Below, piece after piece: positions 1-7,479 of a stretch of DNA of 64,000 bases. Made by a program: the position numbers and the translations under genes. The DNA is taken from positions 8,423,717 through 8,487,716 of the forward strand of contig NZ_AP018290.1 of assembly GCF_002368415.1 (NCBI RefSeq). The letters are read 5' to 3'. Source of the stretch: Calothrix sp. NIES-4105 (GTDB lineage Bacteria > Cyanobacteriota > Cyanobacteriia > Cyanobacteriales > Nostocaceae). Positions within the stretch are counted from its first letter, which is position 1. Every line of letters begins with the position of its first letter. The notes under the pieces are model-generated. The model had not been told where the DNA came from and searched no databases. It worked only from the letters and a program-made list of their open reading frames with translations.

Positions 1-120
1 GTGCGTAAACTTAACAATAAATAACTCGTCCTCTAAAGCGAGATCATGAAGCACCTCTTCTGATAAGTTCGGACAATCCACGTCTTTATCAATCATTAAA
101 TCTATATTTTCACTATTCAT
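1..120 (-). CDS. Partial CDS, N-terminal 40 residues of an unknown acidic protein
   Basis: The reverse strand reads open from an ATG at 120 down to the window edge, giving a peptide that starts MNSENIDLMIDKD and is rich in Asp and Glu. The start is supported by an AGGAG Shine-Dalgarno 8 nt upstream (about 129-133). The C-terminus lies outside the window, so size and family cannot be judged. I do not recognise the protein. The acidic N-terminus would fit a small regulator or a leader-type peptide, but that is a guess. Confidence 0.55.
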   Translation of the reverse strand, partial: MNSENIDLMIDKDVDCPNLSEEVLHDLALEDELFIVKFTH

Positions 121-223
121 TGTTCATACTCCTTTTAAAACCGTTAATATTTTGCTTATTCTTTGTTGTTAACTCCCGCATGTAAACCTATAACAGAGAC
201 GCTCGAATGCAACTTCTCTCTGT

Positions 224-251
224 GTACAGACGCGATTAATCGCGTCTCTAC
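224..251. repeat. Dispersed palindromic repeat, family 1 (AGACGCGA..TCGCGTCT)
   Basis: A perfect 20-bp palindrome AGACGCGATTAATCGCGTCT flanked by GTAC and CTAC. Related copies lie at 2302-2329, 7186-7213 and 39686-39713, with a degenerate half at about 23996-24015, all in intergenic DNA. The arms are conserved while the central 4-6 bp vary, as expected for a transcribed hairpin. The rest of the 121-323 gap shows no gene. Confidence 0.8.
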
Positions 252-323
252 CGCCTCTGTGGTAAAAAAAGTAATTTCAAGCAATCCGTGAAAGTACTAG
301 AAATTTTTGGTAAAGTCTAATGA

Positions 324-1007
324 ATTTACGGTTACGGTGGTAACAATACTATTTATGCTGGTGAAGCTAACAATACTGTCCTTGCTAGTAGCGGTGATAA
401 TACCATTTATTCTGGTGCAGGTAATGATGTGTTTGGTTTAGGTAATGGCAACAACACTATCTACGCAGGTGAAGGTAAAAATACAGTTACTGCTGGTAAC
501 GGTAATAATACTATTTATGCAGGCGCCAGTGACGATGTGTTTAATTTAGGAAATGGCGCCAACACAGTTTATGCTGCTGAAGGTAATAACAGTGTATTTG
601 CTGGTGGTGGTAATGATACCGTTTATGCAGGCGCCGGCAATGATGTAATTAACCTTGGAGATGGCAATAATACCATTTACGCTGGTGAAGGTGACAACAT
701 CATCACTGTTGGTAATGGTAATGACTTAATATATGCAGGTTCAGGTAAAAACACCATCAGCTTAGGTAGCGGTAACGATACTGTTTATGTAGGCAATGGA
801 CTAGATAAATTTATTCTCTCAGCAGGTGCTGGTAGTGCCACAATTTACAATTATGCAACCAGCGACCTAATTAGTCGCGGCGCCGGACTATCTACAAACA
901 CACAATTAACAGTTACCATCAGCGGTAGTGATACTTTAATTAGTGCTGGTAATGATTTGTTAGCAACATTGAAATGGGTTCAACTTAGTAGCCTCAATAT
1001 TGTATAA
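324..1007 (+). pseudogene. 5'-truncated RTX-like calcium-binding repeat protein remnant
   Basis: The reading frame encodes glycine/asparagine-rich repeats of the type GNGNNTIYAGEG, resembling RTX (haemolysin-type) calcium-binding nonapeptides, from 324 to about 800. A C-terminal cap follows (LDKFILSAGAG ... LATLKWV) like the ends of cyanobacterial RTX proteins. The repeats begin directly after a TGA at 321-323, with no start codon, signal or ribosome-binding site. The first in-frame ATG is inside the repeats at 429. Family members are normally much longer and exported by type I secretion through a C-terminal signal. I read this as the surviving 3' end of a larger gene. A short expressed protein starting at 429 (192 residues) is possible but less likely. 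Confidence 0.65.
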
Positions 1008-1025
1008 CCACATTGGGGTGTTAAA

Positions 1026-1055
1026 GATTCCCGACTTCTTAAAGAAGTCGGAATC
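1026..1055. terminator. Hairpin GATTCCCGACTTC..GAAGTCGGAATC
   Basis: A near-perfect inverted repeat 19 nt after the RTX remnant, able to end transcription. A second copy with the same arms is at 59896-59926, so it belongs to a dispersed hairpin family rather than being unique to this gene. No clear U-tract follows. Confidence 0.55.
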
Positions 1056-1120
1056 TGAACACCGCACTTAAATCGCATTTAAGTGTAATAATCGTAAATG
1101 CAATTATTTTATTGAGTCCT

Positions 1121-2234
1121 ATGGACGTATTGGAACTAAAACGGGAAATCGAAACGTTGTCTCGCCGCCTGGGTAAAACCCAGGACTATCTTTGACCTAC
1201 CCGCACTTACAGCCAAAATTCAAGATTTAGAACAAGTATCAGCGCAACCTGAGTTTTGGAACGACCAAACCAAAGCGCAGGAAACAATGCAAGAACTTGA
1301 TGAACTCAAAGCACACCTCGAGCAGTACCAACAATGGCGAAGTAATTTGGAAGATACTAAAGCTGTTGTAGAACTGTTAGAGTTAGAAACTGACGAAGGG
1401 TTACTCAAAGAAGCAGACTCCACCGTCAATAAACTTAACCGTGAACTTGATAATTGGGAACTAGAGCAATTACTTTCCGGTACTTACGATAAAGAAGGCG
1501 CCGTATTATCAATTAACGCAGGCGCCGGTGGTACAGACGCTCAAGATTGGGCCGAGATGTTACTAAGAATGTATACTCGCTGGGGTGAAGACCACGGTTA
1601 CAAAGTTAACTTAGTCGAAGAATCCGAAGGCGACGAAGCAGGAATAAAATCAGCGACAATCGAAATTACCGGACGTTATGCTTACGGTTACTTGCGCTCA
1701 GAAATGGGAACTCACCGCTTAGTGCGAATATCACCCTTTAATGCCAACGGCAAACGACAAACCAGCTTTGCGGGAGTTGAGGTGATGCCACAAATTGATA
1801 GTAGTGTCCAATTAGACATACCAGAAAAAGACCTAGAAATCACCACATCCAGGTCTGGTGGCAAAGGTGGACAAAACGTCAACAAAGTAGAAACTGCCGT
1901 GCGTGTAGTTCACCTTCCCACAGGTATTGCCGTGCGCTGTACCGAAGAACGCAGCCAGCTACAAAATAAAGATAAAGCCCTCGCGCGTTTAAAAGCAAAA
2001 CTATTAGTGATTGCCCAACAACAGCGTGCCAAAGAAATTGCCGAAATTCGTGGTGATATCGCAGATGCATCCTGGGGCAACCAAATTCGTAACTACGTAT
2101 TCCATCCTTACCAGCTGGTCAAAGATTTACGTACCAACTTGGAAACGACAGCCATCAACGATGTCATGAACGGCGACCTCGACCCGTTTATCCAGTCCTA
2201 CCTAAGACAGGAAAATCAATTAGTCGAAATGTAG
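1121..2234 (+). CDS. prfB: Peptide chain release factor 2, with programmed +1 frameshift
   Basis: Release factor 2 recognises UGA and UAA in the ribosomal A site and triggers peptide release. The first 24 codons ([14 protein letters not shown]...) run from ATG 1121 to CTT at 1190-1192, then meet an in-frame TGA at 1193-1195. Skipping T1193 continues as D-L-P-A-L-T in the frame that ends at 2234, giving about 370 residues, the normal RF2 length. The catalytic GGQ tripeptide is at residues 249-251, inside [15 protein letters not shown]. Neighbours DUF3285 and ybeY follow on the same strand, a common cyanobacterial order. Expression is autoregulated in this family: low RF2 lets ribosomes slip at the UGA. 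Any annotation that starts at 1287 loses the N-terminal domain. Confidence 0.96.
1181..1196 (+). promoter_or_regulatory. RF2 programmed +1 frameshift site (CAGGACTATCTTTGAC)
   Basis: The slippery codon CTT, the stop TGA and the following C match the canonical CUU-UGA-C site of bacterial RF2 genes. A Shine-Dalgarno-like AGGA lies a few bases upstream, weaker than the AGGGGG of Escherichia coli. The upstream and downstream frames are both required to build full-length RF2, which confirms that the site is functional rather than a sequencing error. Confidence 0.93.
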
Positions 2235-2236
2235 TA

Positions 2237-2394
2237 ATGAGTGCTGAGTGCTGAGTGCTGAGTGCTGAGTGCTGAGTTTTGAGTAATAACTCGTAACTCC
2301 TGTACAGACGCGACATGTCACGTCTCTACAACTCATAACTCCTAACTCTCCTAACTCCTAACTTACTCAGCACTCAGCACTCAGCACTTTCCAC
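2237..2394. repeat. Heptanucleotide tandem repeats in inverted arrangement
   Basis: About five copies of GAGTGCT (2238-2278) are followed about 80 bp later by ACTCAGC units on the opposite strand (2373-2391), with AACTCCT/CTAACT repeats between. The two arrays are mutually complementary and could fold into a long hairpin downstream of prfB. Such short tandemly repeated sequences are typical of filamentous cyanobacteria. A palindrome of family 1 is embedded at 2302-2329. Confidence 0.75.
2302..2329. repeat. Dispersed palindromic repeat, family 1
   Basis: GTACAGACGCGACATGTCACGTCTCTAC. The arms match the copies at 224-251 and 7186-7213 with one arm mismatch, and the centre is changed to ACATGT. 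It lies between the two heptanucleotide arrays. Confidence 0.75.
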
Positions 2395-2472
2395 TTTTAA
2401 GTATTGGCAGACTGGCACGCTATATTATCAACAAACTGTTACATTATTAGTAGGGATTTGTGAACAAATCAT

Positions 2473-2625
2473 ATGAGTAATTCTTCTACCGAACCGAAAC
2501 CTAGTTATGTAAAGCTTGCCATGCGAAACATGGTGCAGAAGCGTCTTACATCCCTCAAGCATTTTGCTTTAACAACTGTGGGGTTATTAGCTGTATTGAT
2601 TGGGCTAGCTTACCTAACCCGTTAA
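2473..2625 (+). CDS. DUF3285-like small membrane protein (50 aa)
   Basis: A 50-codon gene, MSNSSTEPKPSYVKLAMRNM... ending GLAYLTR. It has a basic N-terminal half and one hydrophobic segment (residues about 32-47), so it is probably a single-pass membrane protein. From memory it matches the short cyanobacterial family DUF3285, which often lies between prfB and ybeY, exactly as here (46 nt upstream of the ybeY start). The function is unknown. The length is normal for the family. The gene is easily missed because it is short, but the position and the SYVKLAMRNMV segment make it convincing. Confidence 0.85.
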   Translation: MSNSSTEPKPSYVKLAMRNMVQKRLTSLKHFALTTVGLLAVLIGLAYLTR

Positions 2626-2670
2626 TAGAGCTACTACAAATGTTTGTTATGTGGGGTTGATAAAGTAACT

Positions 2671-3210
2671 GTGTTCGTTGAACTTTGCGTACAAAATTGT
2701 TTTGATGAACTTCGCGACCGCTCTGAAACGCGCGTTATTTATAACGATGCTCAAATTCCCCTGGAAACTTGGGAAAACTGGTTCAGTGTTTGGCTCGAAT
2801 TAGACCAAGTTCAAATGGCGCCGTCTGGTTTCCCAGGTTATGAGATAGCGCTGCGTTTAACCAACGATGCTGAAATTCAATCGTTAAATTCTCAGTATCG
2901 TCATCAAGATAAACCAACGGATGTTCTAGCTTTCGCTGCGTTGGAAGTTGACTCCCCTGAGTTGGAGCAAGACAATTTATCCTCTGATTTACCTTTATAC
3001 TTGGGTGATATCATTATTTCTATTGAAACAGCCAACCGACAGGCGCAACAACAAGGTCATCCGCTCTCAACTGAACTTGCTTGGTTGAGCGCACATGGAT
3101 TGCTACATTTATTAGGTTGGGACCATCCGGATGACGAAACACTAGAAAGAATGTTAGAACAGCAAGTAGTAATGCTGAATAAGGTAGGTATTTCTATTGA
3201 TATTAGTTAG
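2671..3210 (+). CDS. ybeY: Endoribonuclease YbeY (rRNA maturation factor)
   Basis: YbeY is a single-strand-specific, zinc-dependent endoribonuclease needed for 16S rRNA 3'-end maturation and 70S quality control. The hallmark H-x3-H-x5-H zinc motif is visible as HGLLHLLGWDH at residues 142-152 (His142, His146, His152). The preceding PTDVLAFA segment is also typical. I chose GTG 2671, giving MFVELCVQNCF, which matches the usual YbeY N-terminus (M-V-E-V-x-N). A TTG at 2644 would add nine atypical residues. The 179-residue length is close to other cyanobacterial members. It lies downstream of DUF3285 and upstream of dgkA on the same strand. Confidence 0.93.
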   Translation: MFVELCVQNCFDELRDRSETRVIYNDAQIPLETWENWFSVWLELDQVQMAPSGFPGYEIALRLTNDAEIQSLNSQYRHQDKPTDVLAFAALEVDSPELEQDNLSSDLPLYLGDIIISIETANRQAQQQGHPLSTELAWLSAHGLLHLLGWDHPDDETLERMLEQQVVMLNKVGISIDIS

Positions 3211-3473
3211 TATAAATATTCATTCGTATAAATTTACTTGGCACCGCGCGGTTGCTATTGATAGGCTCACAAGCTTTTGAAACACGTGTATATAAAGTCT
3301 ACATGAACTTGAGATAAATTATTGACTAAAATGTCACCTATATCTAGAGTTTTGTAGCATTAATTCCAAATGTCAATGGAAGCAACCTGCAAACAGTGCG
3401 ATACTTTACTTGGTTATCATACCAAGCGCTCCGATAATTAAAACTGATCTTCTTATCTTAATTACTTATTTAT

Positions 3474-3935
3474 ATGCCTATGTCACAAAAATTAACGTCA
3501 ATAACCAAAATCAACCCTATAGACCCTGTTTTGCCACAAGATCGGCAATTATCTTGGAAGGTTGCTTCAAATTTATTCGTAAGTTTTAAATACGCTTGGG
3601 CTGGCGTCAGTTACGCCTTCATGACACAGCGCAATTTCCGCATCCATGTTTGTGTTGGTACGTTAGCGATTGCACTCTCGCTTTTCTTACATCTACAAGC
3701 AGTAGAAATCGCAGTAATTGGCATAACTAGCGGGCTGGTTTTAGCCTTAGAGTTGGTAAATACAGCCATCGAGTCTTTAGTTGACCTGACAGTAAAACAA
3801 ACGTATCATGATTTGGCAAAAATAGCTAAAGACTGTGCTGCTGCTGCTGTACTAATCTCAGCTTTAGTCGCAGTACTCGTCGCAGCTACACTTTTATTGC
3901 CTCCGTTACTAAAGCTTGTGCTAGCACAATTTTAG
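3474..3935 (+). CDS. dgkA: Diacylglycerol kinase family membrane protein
   Basis: This is an integral-membrane kinase of the DgkA/undecaprenol kinase family, which phosphorylates diacylglycerol or a related lipid alcohol with ATP. The signature is E-x2-NTAIE-x-LVD at roughly residues 92-103, followed by a DLAKIAKDCAAAAV segment and a hydrophobic C-terminal helix (LVAVLVAATLLLPPLL). Two further hydrophobic helices lie before the signature. The N-terminal 35 residues are hydrophilic and longer than in the enterobacterial protein, as is common in cyanobacteria. ATG codons at 3474 and 3480 are both possible starts. The substrate (diacylglycerol or undecaprenol) cannot be decided by eye. It sits in the conserved ybeY-dgkA-trpG order. 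Confidence 0.88.
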   Translation: MPMSQKLTSITKINPIDPVLPQDRQLSWKVASNLFVSFKYAWAGVSYAFMTQRNFRIHVCVGTLAIALSLFLHLQAVEIAVIGITSGLVLALELVNTAIESLVDLTVKQTYHDLAKIAKDCAAAAVLISALVAVLVAATLLLPPLLKLVLAQF

Positions 3936-4080
3936 TTTTGATTGTTTTAGTACTAAATTTAGTACAATATTTAAGACTCATAGTATAACCAAATTTGATT
4001 ATCGTATTGAGATGGCTTTAAAATCCTGTAAAAATCATAGAGAATGCTTTGATTGATAAAATACAGGAGCTATTGTCACG

Positions 4081-4683
4081 GTGCTAATAGTCATCGATAA
4101 CTACGATAGTTTTACATATAACTTAGTTCAATATTTAGGAGAGCTTGCGGCAGAATTCAGCGTTGCAGCAGATATCCGAGTTTTTCGCAATGATAAAATA
4201 TCTATCGAAGAACTTCGCGCGCTTTCTCCAGATGGAATTGTCATATCTCCAGGGCCTGGGCGCCCAGAAGATGCAGGTATCTCACAGTTAATAATCGAGC
4301 AACTTGGCTCAAAGGTGCCCATCTTAGGCGTGTGCTTGGGTCATCAAAGTATTGGTCAAGTATTTGGCGGTCAAATTACAAGAGCCAAGGAATTAATGCA
4401 CGGCAAAACTTCCCAAGTATCCCATACTGGGGTCGGTGTTTTCAAAGGTATCGAAAATCCGATGACTGCGACTCGCTATCACAGCTTAGTCATAGACCGT
4501 GATACGTGCCCAGAGGTATTAGAGATTACAGCTTGGGTTGATGATGGCACGATAATGGGCGTGCGTCATCGGAACTATCCTCATATTGAAGGCGTCCAAT
4601 TTCATCCAGAGAGTGTTCTTACTACTTCTGGTAAGCAGTTGCTACGTAATTTTCTGGAACAACTACAGGCGAGAATAAATTAA
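4081..4683 (+). CDS. trpG: Glutamine amidotransferase, anthranilate/aminodeoxychorismate synthase component II
   Basis: A class I glutamine amidotransferase that releases ammonia from glutamine for anthranilate (tryptophan) or 4-amino-4-deoxychorismate (folate) synthesis. The catalytic triad is visible: Cys85 in GVCLGHQ, and His175 and Glu177 in FHPES. The start [14 protein letters not shown] is diagnostic for the TrpG/PabA family, and the oxyanion strip GPGRPEDAG is present. The start codon is GTG. The stop overlaps the next ATG by one base, so the two genes are translationally coupled. Whether it serves TrpE or PabB, or both, cannot be told from this protein. A pabC-like gene occurs at 15728. 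Confidence 0.93.
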   Translation: MLIVIDNYDSFTYNLVQYLGELAAEFSVAADIRVFRNDKISIEELRALSPDGIVISPGPGRPEDAGISQLIIEQLGSKVPILGVCLGHQSIGQVFGGQITRAKELMHGKTSQVSHTGVGVFKGIENPMTATRYHSLVIDRDTCPEVLEITAWVDDGTIMGVRHRNYPHIEGVQFHPESVLTTSGKQLLRNFLEQLQARIN

Positions 4684-5447
4684 TGAAACGAAGAGAGTTG
4701 ATGGGTTATGGTAGCGCACTCGCAGCTACAGCATTGATTACGACTTTGGCTGACTCAGAAGTTTTCGCACAGGCTGGTGGATTATCAGTACAGTGGTTGG
4801 GTCATACCTGCTTTCTGTTTTCTGGCAGTGGTTTGAGAATTTTGGTCAATCCGTTTCGGACACTTGGCTGTACAGCTAAGTATCGCGCTCCCAAAGTAGC
4901 AGCTGATTTGGTTATGATTAGCAGTCAACTTTTTGATGAAGGTGCGGTTGAGGGTTTACCCGGTAATCCTAAGTTAATTTACGAACCAGGTGTTTACGAC
5001 TTTAAAGGCATTAAATTCCAAGGAGTCGGTATTGACCATGACCGTAAAGGTGGGAAACAATTTGGAATTAATGCTGCTTGGAGTTGGAGCCAAGCTGGTA
5101 TTAAAATCACCCACTTAGGCGTCCCAGCAGCACCACTATCGTTCGAGCAAAAAGTTCTGTTTGGGCGCCCAGATATTCTATTTGTGCCCGTAGGTGGTGG
5201 GCCAAAAGCGTATAATGCGACTGAAGCGAAGCAAGCAATTCAAGCATTAAATCCCAAACTGGTAGTTCCTACGCACTTCCGTAACGAAGCTGCCGACCCA
5301 GCATCATGTGATATTGCACCACTCGATGAGTTTCTTAATGTCATGCAAGGTACACCTGTAAGACGTAGTAACAGCGATACTATTTCACTCTCGCCCCGCA
5401 GCTTACCAGAAACAACCACAATTCAAATCATGAGTTACAGGTTTTAG
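4683..5447 (+). CDS. Tat-exported metallo-beta-lactamase-fold protein with degenerate metal site
   Basis: The N-terminus ([22 protein letters not shown] ... VFAQA) has a twin arginine and a hydrophobic core, suggesting Tat export with cleavage near residue 30. The rest resembles UlaG-like metal-dependent hydrolases of the beta-lactamase superfamily: QWLGHTCFLF near the start, ILVNPF as the first Asp/Asn strand, and PTHFRNE near the C-terminus. The family's HxHxDH metal motif, expected after the VADLVMI strand, reads SSQLFDEG, so the main zinc ligands are missing. It overlaps trpG by one base. It may be a catalytically dead paralogue used for binding, or may use a different metal site. The length (254) is normal. 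Confidence 0.8.
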   Translation: MKRRELMGYGSALAATALITTLADSEVFAQAGGLSVQWLGHTCFLFSGSGLRILVNPFRTLGCTAKYRAPKVAADLVMISSQLFDEGAVEGLPGNPKLIYEPGVYDFKGIKFQGVGIDHDRKGGKQFGINAAWSWSQAGIKITHLGVPAAPLSFEQKVLFGRPDILFVPVGGGPKAYNATEAKQAIQALNPKLVVPTHFRNEAADPASCDIAPLDEFLNVMQGTPVRRSNSDTISLSPRSLPETTTIQIMSYRF

Positions 5448-5630
5448 GCAACGGATGACTCTAGGATGTAACGGATAAGTGATTCTAGGCAACGGATGAC
5501 TCTAGGATGTAACGGATAAGTGATTCTGGGCAACGGATAATAAACGGATGTAACGGATAAGTGATTTTAAATAACGCGCGCTTTGTTTTATACCAGTAAC
5601 TCATCCGTTACATCCGTTGTATCCGTTGCC
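5447..5630. repeat. ACGGATG repeat element with inverted ends
   Basis: Two full 41-bp units starting GGCAACGGATGACTCTAGG (5447 and 5488) and a third shortened unit are followed by an inverted array CATCCGTTACATCCGTTG...CCGTTGCC ending at 5630. The element fills the gap between two convergent genes, beginning inside the stop codon of one and ending 1 bp before the stop of the other, so it probably acts as a bidirectional terminator. Related ACGGATG sequences lie inside the elements at 22988-23237 and 42788-42964. Confidence 0.8.
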
Positions 5631-5631
5631 A

Positions 5632-6078
5632 TTATTCTGCGCGCAATCGCGTTACTTTCAACGTGAAGGCGCCAAGAGCGGGTTCAGTCCCAAAACTACG
5701 TACACGAACAATATAATTACCATCTTTAGCAATGCGCTCGAACAACAGCGAATTTGTTGTTCCTTCTGCGGCATCGTCGTTTTCTCCTACTACCACACCT
5801 TTGGCGCCAATTAAAGTGACGATTGTATCAAAGCTATCAGACTTCAAGTCTATGACAATTTGATCCCCTGCGCGTAAATTAATAATATAATCGCGCGCAA
5901 AGCCTCCTTCTCCTGTTGGAAAATCAGACTTTGTTAATTTATCTTTAATTTCTTTACCCATTGGCAGGAGTATAGGGTTGTATACTTGGCTTGGTGTCGC
6001 AGCCAGACTTACTAGTACATTTATTTGATTAATTAATATTGCAACTAAAGCTATTACAATTTGTATTACAAAATTCAT
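5632..6078 (-). CDS. Exported PPC-domain protein
   Basis: A 148-residue protein with an N-terminal signal peptide (hydrophobic residues about 4-26, ending VSLAA). It is followed by a beta-rich domain of the bacterial pre-peptidase C-terminal (PPC) type. The characteristic features are YIINLRAGDQIVIDLKS, FDTIVTLIG, a DDAA turn, LLFERIAKDGNYIVRVRSF and a closing TLKVTRL strand. PPC domains usually accompany secreted peptidases; here the domain stands alone, as often seen in cyanobacteria, and no enzymatic domain is present. It probably acts in the periplasm or outside the cell. Convergent with the upstream gene, separated by a repeat element. Confidence 0.8.
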   Translation of the reverse strand: MNFVIQIVIALVAILINQINVLVSLAATPSQVYNPILLPMGKEIKDKLTKSDFPTGEGGFARDYIINLRAGDQIVIDLKSDSFDTIVTLIGAKGVVVGENDDAAEGTTNSLLFERIAKDGNYIVRVRSFGTEPALGAFTLKVTRLRAE

Positions 6079-6274
6079 AGTTTGTTAGTATATCTTACAC
6101 ATTTGAAATTAGCCTACGTAATCTTACCAGCTTCAGAGTGAATATTACGAACATAATTTTGTGAAAGATAACAAAAAAATCTAAGTAAACAATACTAGAT
6201 AATTTGTTATTTTTTGATAAATTCTGGGAATACTAAATATGTAATCACTATATTTAGTAGTTAGCTTAGGCAAA

Positions 6275-7060
6275 ATGTTTGCACTATCTCGTCAACTTGT
6301 AGGAGCATCACTTGCAACTTTATTATGTCTGATTGGAGTGACATCACTTCAGTATCCGCGCATGAATAAAATGCTTTCTACAAAACAGGGATTATCTAAA
6401 GAAGCTTTAGAACGTGAAGTACTAGCAGAAAAAGCGCGTTTAAACTTGCTCGAAAAATTACCTGCATTTGGTTACGATAACTTAATTGCAAATTGGGTTT
6501 ATTTAAGCTTTCTACAATACTTTGGTGATGATGAAGTTCGGGCAAAAACAGGTTATGCTCTAAGTCCTGAATATTTTGAAATTATCCTCAAACACGACCC
6601 GCGTTTTCGTTTGGCATATTTAGCACTTTCCACAAGTACGTCTATGTATGCTGCTATGCCCGAACGTTCGGTTAAAATGACAGAACGAGGTTTGAAACAC
6701 CTCACTCCTTGGGCGCCTCCTGATTCATACTATGTTTGGCGATACAAAGGAATAGATGAGCTATTATTTCTAGGGAATTCCCAAGCTGCCAGAAAATCAT
6801 TTCAGTCAGCAGCAGATTGGGCAAATAAGCATTCAGACTCTGAAAGCAAGCTTTCTGCGAGTATTTCTCAAAGTACAGCAAATTTCCTCGCGCGCAACCC
6901 AAACAGTAAACGCGCGCAAATCTCAGCTTGGGGGATGGTGCTACAAAATCAAATTGACAAAGAAACAGAAAAACGTGCGATTCGTGCTATTGAAGCTTTA
7001 GGTGGTCAAGTCATTAGCACCCCTCAAGGTAATCAAATCAAATTTCCTGACAACGACTAA
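6275..7060 (+). CDS. Conserved hypothetical membrane-anchored protein, TPR-like
   Basis: A 261-residue protein with one N-terminal hydrophobic segment (residues about 7-25) that serves as anchor or uncleaved signal. The remainder is mostly helical: PEYFEIILKHDPRFRLAYLAL and SQAARKSFQSAADWAN have the spacing of TPR-like helix pairs, and the end (GQVISTPQGNQIKFP) is short and polar. I recognise the overall pattern as a hypothetical family common in cyanobacteria but know of no function. The genes around it are unrelated, and it is probably monocistronic. It was chosen as real for its length, codon pattern and signal segment. Confidence 0.75.
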   Translation: MFALSRQLVGASLATLLCLIGVTSLQYPRMNKMLSTKQGLSKEALEREVLAEKARLNLLEKLPAFGYDNLIANWVYLSFLQYFGDDEVRAKTGYALSPEYFEIILKHDPRFRLAYLALSTSTSMYAAMPERSVKMTERGLKHLTPWAPPDSYYVWRYKGIDELLFLGNSQAARKSFQSAADWANKHSDSESKLSASISQSTANFLARNPNSKRAQISAWGMVLQNQIDKETEKRAIRAIEALGGQVISTPQGNQIKFPDND

Positions 7061-7121
7061 TATCATTACTGACTTTTCACGCTTGGGTTAAAAACCTCTC
7101 CCCCGACCCCTCTCCTTGTAG

Positions 7122-7265
7122 GATACTGCTGGTCATTCAGGGGTATTACCCCTCAGTTCCACGATTTTGCGTTGTTTCCGAAATTGTAAAGACGCGAAAT
7201 TTCGCGTCTCTACACGCCTGTTTTCATGAAATAATGGGCACCACCCCTGATTCGCCAGCAGTATC
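7122..7265. mobile_element. 144-bp MITE with 11-bp inverted ends and CTTGTAG target duplication
   Basis: The left end is GATACTGCTGG (7122-7132) and the right end CCAGCAGTATC (7255-7265), exact reverse complements. They are flanked by the direct repeat CTTGTAG (7115-7121 and 7266-7272). Removing the element and one repeat restores CCCCTCTC-CTTGTAG-GAGAGGGG, a perfect 8-bp-stem hairpin whose loop is the target duplication. An intact hairpin of this sequence is at 55892-55910. The element encodes nothing and carries a family 1 palindrome at 7186-7213. Further G/C hairpins occur at about 7293-7317, so the 7061-7479 gap is entirely repeat DNA. Confidence 0.88.
7186..7213. repeat. Dispersed palindromic repeat, family 1
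   Basis: GTAAAGACGCGAAATTTCGCGTCTCTAC. It has the same arms as 224-251 with an AAATTT centre, and lies inside the 144-bp inverted-repeat element. Confidence 0.78.
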
Positions 7266-7479
7266 CTTGTAGGAGAGGGGAGTACATATACTCCCCCTTC
7301 CCTTGTAGGGAAGGGGGCTGGGGGGTTAGGTTTTATGTTAGTTTTTCCACATAACGTGAAAAGTGAGAATATTATTAAGGTATTGCGTTTACGTTTAAAT
7401 TTGACAGAAGTAGAACTTAGCATTAATTGGGGATCTATAAGTTTAGTGCCTAAGTAACTTTCACACATAGAAACCAAAT

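Noticed and set aside
3371-3442. 23-codon frame MSMEATCKQCDTLLG with a CxxC pair, before dgkA
   Set aside because: Too short and without a convincing Shine-Dalgarno; may be chance.
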